NCBI GenBank assembly: GCA_011051925.1
Contig: DRKE01000062.1
Span: 1-19,962 of the forward strand
From: Deltaproteobacteria bacterium
GTDB taxonomy: Bacteria; Myxococcota_A; UBA9160; UBA4427
Direction of reading: 5' to 3'
Length of the DNA stretch: 19,962 nucleotides
Shown here one piece after another: positions 14,725 through 19,962 of this stretch; position 1 is the first letter of the stretch, and each line of letters begins with the position of its first letter. Made by a program: the position numbers and the translations under genes. Below the pieces are notes generated by a model that did not search any database, was not told the DNA's origin, and saw only the letters and a list, made by a program, of their open reading frames with translations.

Positions 14725-15846
14725 ATGATCGATTTCGAACCGGACGAGGAGCAGGCCCTCATCATCGAGACCGTCCACCAGTTCGCCGAAAACGAGATCC
14801 GGCCCGTCGCACGCGAGACGGACGAGACCGGAATCCCGCCCGCAGGTGTGGTCGAAGCAGCCCACGAACTCGGACTGGTCGCCAACGCCTTGCCAGAAGC
14901 CCAGGGCGGGGGCGGAGCGCGTTCAGCGGTCACCGGAGCCCTCATCGCCGAAGAACTCGCCTGGGGTGACCTCGCCATTGCGCTTTCGATCCTCTCTCCC
15001 GCGCTCCTGGGCTTCCCCGTCGCCGACTTCGGCAACGACGCCCAGAAGAACGAGCTCCTGCCCGGACTGATGGACTCGGCCTTCGTCCCGGGATCCCTCG
15101 CCATCGTCGAGCCCCGCTTCGATTTCGACGTCTACCGCCCTGAAACGACGGCAACACGCGACGGAGACGAATTCGTACTCCAGGGACGGAAATGCCAGGT
15201 GCCGTGGCTCGACGGGGGTACGCATCTCGTCGTCATCGCGAACGAGAGGCCATCGACCGCCTCGTCATCCGGCCCGCCCGCGTCCGGCCATCTGGCCGCC
15301 TTCGTCGTTCCCCGCGACGCGGCAGGTCTCCTCGCGGAGCCCGAATTGCTGATGGGGCTCGGCGGACTCCCGACCGTCGAACTCGCATTCGAGCGCGTTC
15401 GCGTCCCGGCCTCTTCGCGTCTCGACGCAGGGGACGACGACCTTCGGCGGCTGATCGATCGCGGTCGGGTCGCACTCGCCGCTGCCGGCGTCGGCACGGC
15501 GCGGGCAGCCTACGAGGTTTCTCGGGAATACGCGAAGGTCCGCGAAACCTTCGGCCAACCGATCGCGACCCGGCAGGCGATCGCCTTCAAACTCGCCGAC
15601 ATGGCCATCGAGATCGATGGTGCGCGGCTCCTCGTCTGGGAAGCGGCGGCGGCGCTCGACCGTGGCGAAGATGCGTCCCGTCTCGCGCGGCTCGCCTGGG
15701 ACCAGGTGACGCGGATCGCCCTTCAGGTGGCGGACGGTGCCGTCCAGGTCTTCGGCGGACACGGATATATTCGCGACTACCTCCCGGAACTCCATCTGCG
15801 GAACGTCGCGGGGTTCAGCAGCTTCGAGGCGCTCGCCCTGGTCTGA
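14725..15846 (+). CDS. Acyl-CoA dehydrogenase family protein with degenerate substrate loop (subunit 1 of a pair)
   Basis: This 373-residue protein has the acyl-CoA dehydrogenase fold. It has an N-terminal helical domain (FEPDEEQALIIETVHQFAENEIRPVA), a middle beta domain and a C-terminal helical domain. The FAD-contact motif RETFGQP at 273-279 and QVFGGHGY at 341-348 are intact. The usual TEP-x-x-GSD motif is replaced by VEPRFDFDV at 128-136. Glu368 in FSSFEALALV aligns with the catalytic glutamate of the usual YEGT motif, but the protein ends five residues later, so the normal terminal helix is missing. It should oxidise an acyl-CoA at the alpha-beta bond, or support a partner that does. The next gene, 110 bp on, is a second family member with the opposite set of defects. 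The ATG at 14725 follows GGGAGATCGGGG. Confidence 0.93.
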   Translation: MIDFEPDEEQALIIETVHQFAENEIRPVARETDETGIPPAGVVEAAHELGLVANALPEAQGGGGARSAVTGALIAEELAWGDLAIALSILSPALLGFPVADFGNDAQKNELLPGLMDSAFVPGSLAIVEPRFDFDVYRPETTATRDGDEFVLQGRKCQVPWLDGGTHLVVIANERPSTASSSGPPASGHLAAFVVPRDAAGLLAEPELLMGLGGLPTVELAFERVRVPASSRLDAGDDDLRRLIDRGRVALAAAGVGTARAAYEVSREYAKVRETFGQPIATRQAIAFKLADMAIEIDGARLLVWEAAAALDRGEDASRLARLAWDQVTRIALQVADGAVQVFGGHGYIRDYLPELHLRNVAGFSSFEALALV

Positions 15847-15956
15847 TCGATGAACGATCCCGTGCGGGTCGCAGCGACGAAGCGAATGCATCGCCCGGCG
15901 GATCCGCGAACGAATTCCGCGGGCACGTCCCGGAAAACCAAGAGGAGTCCCCTCCG

Positions 15957-17189
15957 ATGGCCATCGACTTCGAACTCTCCGAAGGCAGCAAGCTCGCTCA
16001 GGCGCACTACCACGACATCGCACTGAAGCAGATGCGACCGATCTCGCGAAAATACGATCTCCGCGAGCACGATCTCCCGGTCGAATGGGTCGACTACTGG
16101 TGGAACGAAGGTCGATTCGGCACCAAGGGGAGATCCGAGAAACTGACCGAAGGCTTCATCACGATCTGTCTCCAGGCCGAAGAACTCTGCTGGGGAGACG
16201 CCGGCCTCTACCTCCGGATGCCGACCCCCGCCCTGGGCGGCTCCGCCGTCAGCTCCGCCGGGACGAAGGAACAGAAGCAACGCTTCATGTCGAAGTTCCG
16301 CGAAGAGGGCGGACATCCAATCTGGGGCGCCATGGCGATCACCGAGCCACAGGCCGGATCCGATGCCGCCGCGATCGAAACGACCGCGGACTTCGACCCG
16401 GACACCGAAGAATGGATCCTGAACGGAACGAAGATCTTCTGCACCGCCGGCGAGGGCGCCTCCACCGCGGACGGCGGATTCGTCGTGGTCTGGGCGACGA
16501 TCGACAAGAGCGCCGGTCGAGGGGGGATCAAGTCCTTCGTCGTGATGGCCAACACGCCGGGCATGGAATTGATCGGCTGCGAAAAGAAGCTGGGCATTCG
16601 CGCTTCGGACACGGCCACGCTCCGCTTCGACAATTGCCGCGTTCCGAAGGAGAATCTCCTGGGCAGCGCCGAGGTCCGCAAGAAGGACCCGACGAAAACC
16701 GGTGACAAGGGTTTCAAGGGGGCGATGGCGACCTTCGACGCGAGTCGCCCGATCGTCGCCGCGATGGCGACGGGCGTCGGACGCGCCGCGCTCGACTTCC
16801 TCAAGGAGGAACTCGAGAACCAGGGGGTCGCGATCCGCTATGACGCGCCGCCCCGCGAGCTGACCGCGATCGAACGCGACGTGATCGAAATGGAAGCCGA
16901 GTTGCAGGCAGCACGTCTGCTCACGTGGCGAGCGGCCTGGATGATGAATACCGGCAAGCGCAACAATCTCGAGGCTTCGATGGCCAAGGCCAAGGCCGGG
17001 CTCGCCGTCACGAAGATCACCCAGAAGGCCGTGCAGATCCTCGGCCCGGTCGGGTACTCGAAGAAGCTGCTGGTCGAGAAATGGATGCGGGATGCCAAGA
17101 TCAACGACATCTACGAAGGGACCCAGCAGATCAACCAGTTGATCGTCGCACGCCGGATCCTCGACTATCCTTCGGCGATGCTCCGCTAG
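15957..17189 (+). CDS. Acyl-CoA dehydrogenase family protein (subunit 2 of a pair)
   Basis: This 410-residue protein carries the active-site motifs of an FAD-dependent acyl-CoA dehydrogenase: AITEPQAGSD at 127-136, LNGTKIFCTAGEGAS at 155-169, and IYEGTQQINQ at 385-394 with Glu387 as the expected catalytic base. The dimer-interface motif RxxFGxPIxxxQ is absent, however. The segment DFLKEELENQGVAIRYDAPP stands where it should be, and QILGPVGY at 360-367 replaces the usual QxFGGxGY. Its acyl substrate is unknown. The frame is open far upstream, inside the first dehydrogenase gene. I chose the ATG at 15957 because homology begins at MAIDFELSEG and GAGGAG lies nine bases before it. CTCC just before the ATG could pair with that site. 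Probably one transcript with the preceding gene. Confidence 0.95.
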   Translation: MAIDFELSEGSKLAQAHYHDIALKQMRPISRKYDLREHDLPVEWVDYWWNEGRFGTKGRSEKLTEGFITICLQAEELCWGDAGLYLRMPTPALGGSAVSSAGTKEQKQRFMSKFREEGGHPIWGAMAITEPQAGSDAAAIETTADFDPDTEEWILNGTKIFCTAGEGASTADGGFVVVWATIDKSAGRGGIKSFVVMANTPGMELIGCEKKLGIRASDTATLRFDNCRVPKENLLGSAEVRKKDPTKTGDKGFKGAMATFDASRPIVAAMATGVGRAALDFLKEELENQGVAIRYDAPPRELTAIERDVIEMEAELQAARLLTWRAAWMMNTGKRNNLEASMAKAKAGLAVTKITQKAVQILGPVGYSKKLLVEKWMRDAKINDIYEGTQQINQLIVARRILDYPSAMLR

Positions 17190-17320
17190 CCCGATCCAAA
17201 GACCCGGTCTGCGGGGCGGTCGGCCGGGATTCCCGGTCCGATCGCACCCGACCCCGGTCGACCCGACACGCCGCTCCCTCCAAAGGAGGCCGCGCGTCGA
17301 GAAAGACTCGAAGGGAAATC

Positions 17321-17581
17321 ATGCCGATCGACGACGAACTGATCGAGATCCTCGCCTGCCCCGAAACCAGACAGCCCGTCACGCTCGCTCCGGCCGAGAT
17401 CCTCGACAAGCTGAATAGCGAGATCGACGCCGGTCGGCTGCGGAACCGCGGCGGAGACGTCGTCGGAAAACGCATCGAGGAAGGCCTCGTCCGCGAGGAC
17501 GGGAAGGTCCTCTACATCATCGAAGACGACATCCCGATCATGCTGATCGACCAATCGATCGAACTCGCCACGGGGTCGTGA
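17321..17581 (+). CDS. Trm112-like small protein lacking the zinc-binding cysteines
   Basis: This 86-residue protein resembles the Trm112p-like (UPF0434) family, small proteins whose best-known members activate methyltransferases. It begins DDELIEILACPETRQPVTL, where the family usually has a CPxC pair, and ends VLYIIEDDIPIMLIDQSI, which matches the family's YPIxDGIPVML strand. Only one cysteine (Cys13) is present; the partner cysteines of both zinc knuckles are missing, so this member should not bind zinc in the normal way. A helical insert, ILDKLNSEIDAGRLRNRGGD, lengthens it beyond the usual 60 or so residues. The ATG at 17321 follows AAGGGAA. The gene is 131 bp after the second dehydrogenase gene and ends 19 bp from the convergent PAC2 gene. 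A methyltransferase partner is not evident nearby. Confidence 0.82.
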   Translation: MPIDDELIEILACPETRQPVTLAPAEILDKLNSEIDAGRLRNRGGDVVGKRIEEGLVREDGKVLYIIEDDIPIMLIDQSIELATGS

Positions 17582-17600
17582 TCGCCCGCGTGACGCGCCC

Positions 17601-18377
17601 CTACTGGGCGAACTCGCGACGCTTCAACTCCTTCACGTAGTCCGTGAGCTCGCCGTCCGATGCCACGACCCGGGAGATCTCCTCCTCGAATCGAAGCGTG
17701 TCCTGTTTCAGCTTCCCGAGATCGAAGGGCGTGTCGAGGTATTGGGCCACCTTCCGCAGGAGAGCCAGGGTCCCTCGCGGATTGGGCGTCGCGCTGATGT
17801 AGTGGGGAAGACCGGCCCAGAGCGACAACACCTCGATCCCCTCCTCCTCCATCGCGTTCGAAAGCACGCCGACGATCCCGGTCGGGCCGCCATAGCTCGT
17901 CGGCTCGATCGCGAAGCGCTCGAGCAGTTCCGGATCGCTCGAGAAACCGTTCACCACCACCGGCTGCGAATAGACGACATCGGCCAGATAGGCACCGAGC
18001 ACGAGACAGCGGCGAACGCCCATGTCGACCGCCAGCTCGATCACCGCCTCGCAATAGCTCCGCCATCGCATGTGGGGCTCGATTCCGAGACCCGTGATCA
18101 ATTCCACTCCATCGGGCGTCACGCCATAGCGAAACTCGGTCGAAGGCCACACGATCGGCCCCGAACGACCAGCGAGATACTCGACCTCGGGGCGCGTGAC
18201 CGTGAAGTCGTAGTACTCATCGGGATCGATATCCGCCAGCGGAACGCCACGCAGGAATTCGTCGACGAAGCCCACGGCCGCCGTCGCCGATTCACACGCA
18301 TCGTTCCAGCCCGCGAAAGCCATCAAGAGCGTCGGCTCGCCGAGGACGGGATGAACATGCATTCGAAGAGAACTCAT
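17601..18377 (-). CDS. PAC2 family protein (proteasome assembly chaperone-like)
   Basis: This protein of 258 residues belongs to the PAC2 family, named after a eukaryotic proteasome assembly chaperone. Bacterial members are common in actinobacteria and some other lineages, and their role is largely unknown. Diagnostic stretches are LLMAFAGWNDACESATAAV near the N-terminus, ITGLGIEPHMRWRSYCEAV in the middle, VLGAYLADVVYSQPVVV, the glycine-rich SYGGPTGIVGVLSNAMEEEG and SLWAGLPHYISATPNPRG. No signal peptide or membrane segment is seen, so it should be cytosolic. No proteasome or Pup-pathway gene is in the window. I chose the ATG at 18377; the upstream frame extends 29 codons but has no homology-like sequence, and the ribosome binding site is weak in either case. 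An ATG at 18362 is possible. The gene lies 83 bp after the response regulator gene. Confidence 0.9.
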   Translation of the reverse strand: MSSLRMHVHPVLGEPTLLMAFAGWNDACESATAAVGFVDEFLRGVPLADIDPDEYYDFTVTRPEVEYLAGRSGPIVWPSTEFRYGVTPDGVELITGLGIEPHMRWRSYCEAVIELAVDMGVRRCLVLGAYLADVVYSQPVVVNGFSSDPELLERFAIEPTSYGGPTGIVGVLSNAMEEEGIEVLSLWAGLPHYISATPNPRGTLALLRKVAQYLDTPFDLGKLKQDTLRFEEEISRVVASDGELTDYVKELKRREFAQ

Positions 18378-18460
18378 GATGACGACAGGGTGGCACGATC
18401 CGGCCGTCCTCCACAAGCCAAAATCCGCATTCGGAAAGCAATGTCCGGAAATAAACCGGA

Positions 18461-19216
18461 TCATCGTTCGAATCGATAGCCCCGGCCGCGAACGGAAATG
18501 ATGTGTTCGGGGTGAGCCGGGTCGCGCTCCAGGTAGCGACGCAGACGAACGATGAAACTGTCGATCACACGCGTCTTCGTGTCGGGGCGTAGACCCCAGA
18601 CCTCCTGCAGCAATTCCCCGCGTGTGACCGTTTCTCCCTCGCGATCCACGAGCGCACGCAACAATCCGACTTCCCGGGTCGTGAGGTTCACCGTTTCTTC
18701 GGGCGTCTCGATCGAAAACCGATCGAAGTGGATGACCGCCCGGCCAACCGTCACGTCGGGCAGGGGCTCGCTCGGCGCCTCGACCCCGTCCCAGCGCCGC
18801 CTCCGCAGCAGCACCCGGACACGCGCGAGCAGTTCGTCGAGCCGGAAGGGCTTGGTCAGATAGTCGTCGGCCCCCTCTTCGAGCCCGCGAACGACATCCG
18901 ATCCGTCATCCCTCGCGGTCAGCATCAGGATGGCCACGAAATTTCCCGAAGCACGGGTTCGGCGCGCGACCTCGAAGCCATTCATCTCGGGCAGCATCAG
19001 ATCGAGAATGACGAGATCGAAGGGGCGATCTCCGACCCGGTCCGAAGAATCCGTTTCCGATCCCGCGAGCAGCCCGACCGCGGCCCGGCCATCGCCGACG
19101 ACCTCGACCTCATAGCCTTCCTGTTCGAGGTTGAACCTGATCCCCTCGGCGATGTGCGCCTCGTCCTCGACGACGAGGATCCGACCGGCGGATCCCTCCT
19201 GAACGCGAGAGGTCAT
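18461..19216 (-). CDS. OmpR/PhoB-family two-component response regulator
   Basis: This 251-residue cytosolic regulator has a receiver domain at about 11-137 and a winged-helix DNA-binding domain at about 150-250. In the receiver the acidic pocket is VVEDEA (15-20), the phosphoacceptor is Asp72 in VILDLMLPEMNG, and Thr100 and Lys122 (LTKPF) complete the active site. The effector domain shows NLTTREVGLLRALVDREGETVTRGELLQ and the recognition region RVIDSFIVRLRRYLE, ending in IISVRGRGYRFER. A polar insert rich in Ser, Asp and Gly at about 51-64 lies before the phosphoacceptor strand and makes the receiver longer than usual. The ATG at 19216 follows AAGGAG at normal spacing. It is 73 bp after a histidine kinase gene, its likely partner. 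Target genes and signal are unknown. Confidence 0.96.
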   Translation of the reverse strand: MTSRVQEGSAGRILVVEDEAHIAEGIRFNLEQEGYEVEVVGDGRAAVGLLAGSETDSSDRVGDRPFDLVILDLMLPEMNGFEVARRTRASGNFVAILMLTARDDGSDVVRGLEEGADDYLTKPFRLDELLARVRVLLRRRRWDGVEAPSEPLPDVTVGRAVIHFDRFSIETPEETVNLTTREVGLLRALVDREGETVTRGELLQEVWGLRPDTKTRVIDSFIVRLRRYLERDPAHPEHIISVRGRGYRFER

Positions 19217-19289
19217 TCTGACCGACTCCTTCTCGTCTCGTCGTGCCCGCGGGTGGCGGGGAGCCTCCGTACGGCCGGCCCCCTTCCGC

Positions 19290-19962
19290 TCATGCCCGGC
19301 GCAACGTCACGACGAACCGGCTGCCCCTTCCAGCTCCCTCCGAGAGCGCCACGATCTGGCCCCCGTTCTTCCGAAGCAGCGTCCGGACGACGAAGAGCCC
19401 GAGTCCCAGGCCCGAGACCTGGCGCTGGACATCCCGGCCGGTCCGATAGAAGCGCCGGAAGATCCGGCGGAGTTCCTGCTTCGGGATCCCGATCCCCTGA
19501 TCCGAGATGATGACGCGGATCCGACCCTCGGTCGTCTCTTCGACGTCGATCCGGATCTGCACGGGACGGTCGGAATACTTGACCGCGTTCTCGAGCAGAT
19601 TGCGGAAGACCAGTCCGAGTTCCGCCGGATCCCCCCGCACCGACGGCGAATCGGGCCCCTCGATCCGAACCGAATCGGCGTCGAGCCGATGGCGCGAGCG
19701 CAATTCCTCGACGTTGGCTCGAAGCAGCCGTCCCAGGTCCACACTCTCCGCTCTGCGGCTCGCAGGCAGGACCTCCTCCGCACGCGCGGCCGTCAGGACC
19801 TGGGTCACCGTCCGCTCCAGGCGCTCGAGATCCTCGCCCATCCGCCTCGTGAACTCCCGGCGTTGCGCGGGTGTGAGTTCGTGTCGCGCCAGGGTTTCGA
19901 GGCCGAGACGGAAGGAGGCAAGGGGCGTATTCAGTTCGTGTGTGACCGCGTCGAGGAATGCA
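19290..19962 (-). CDS. Sensor histidine kinase, C-terminal part (gene runs off the window)
   Basis: The frame is open to the right edge, so only the catalytic end is seen, about 224 residues. It begins AFLDAVTHELNTPLASFRLG, a HisKA dimerisation domain whose phosphorylated histidine is encoded at 19938-19940. The ATP-binding domain follows, with an N-box RNLLENAVKYS, a G1 box SDQGIGIP, an F-box IFRRFYRTG and a G2 box GLGLGLFVV. The protein ends FVVTLRRA. The sensory and membrane part lies outside the window, so the stimulus cannot be inferred. It should autophosphorylate and pass the phosphate to Asp72 of the response regulator encoded downstream on the same strand. A methionine at 19841 falls inside the HisKA domain and is not the start. 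Confidence 0.95.
   Translation of the reverse strand, partial: AFLDAVTHELNTPLASFRLGLETLARHELTPAQRREFTRRMGEDLERLERTVTQVLTAARAEEVLPASRRAESVDLGRLLRANVEELRSRHRLDADSVRIEGPDSPSVRGDPAELGLVFRNLLENAVKYSDRPVQIRIDVEETTEGRIRVIISDQGIGIPKQELRRIFRRFYRTGRDVQRQVSGLGLGLFVVRTLLRKNGGQIVALSEGAGRGSRFVVTLRRA

Noticed and set aside
15192..15956. A 255-codon upstream extension of the second dehydrogenase
   Set aside because: It lies out of frame inside the first dehydrogenase gene, is Arg-rich, and has no similarity to the family. The ATG at 15957 has a ribosome binding site and starts the homologous region.

Overview
The window is GC-rich bacterial chromosome. It carries 16 protein genes, one of them cut by the right edge. 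I see no rRNA, tRNA, CRISPR array, insertion sequence or phage gene. The mix of genes is an alternative complex III (ACIII) operon, paired acyl-CoA dehydrogenases, a class III CoA-transferase, an F420-type LLM oxidoreductase and an actinobacterial-type inositol phosphate synthase. With near-uniform high GC in third codon positions, this suggests a GC-rich aerobic, lipid-degrading bacterium from the former Deltaproteobacteria (Myxococcota, Binatota or relatives). That assignment is inference; no ribosomal marker is present.

Left part (1-6065). A class III CoA-transferase on the minus strand has a 5' leader made of short tandem repeats. Divergent from it is a small membrane-anchored DUF3465 protein. 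Facing that gene is a minus-strand group, read as rhomboid protease, then LLM oxidoreductase, then ino1 (inositol-3-phosphate synthase). A GC-rich hairpin lies between the convergent ends of the DUF3465 gene and ino1.

Centre (6170-14171). A tightly packed minus-strand operon, actA-actB-actC-actD-actE-actF, encodes ACIII, a membrane quinol:cytochrome c (or HiPIP) oxidoreductase. ActA is pentaheme cytochrome c, ActB is the fused molybdopterin-like and iron-sulfur subunit, ActC and ActF are NrfD-type membrane subunits, ActD is DUF3341 and ActE is a lipid-anchored monoheme cytochrome c. The operon ends in a perfect 19-bp hairpin directly after actF. No terminal oxidase gene adjoins it inside the window.

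Right part (14172-19962). A 553-bp spacer without a convincing gene separates actA from two plus-strand acyl-CoA dehydrogenase genes. Their FAD-site motifs are degenerate in a complementary way, which suggests a heteromeric enzyme. Electrons from it would normally pass through ETF to the quinone pool, the substrate of ACIII, although the two operons are not shown to be linked functionally. After them come a small Trm112-like protein lacking its zinc cysteines, a minus-strand PAC2-family protein, an OmpR-type response regulator and a partial histidine kinase.

The observations most worth following are the complementary acyl-CoA dehydrogenase pair, an intact four-cysteine cluster motif plus a histidine-rich linker in ActB, the three-part rhomboid protein and the repeat-built 5' leaders. 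I found no clear sign of a wholly new defence or mobile system.
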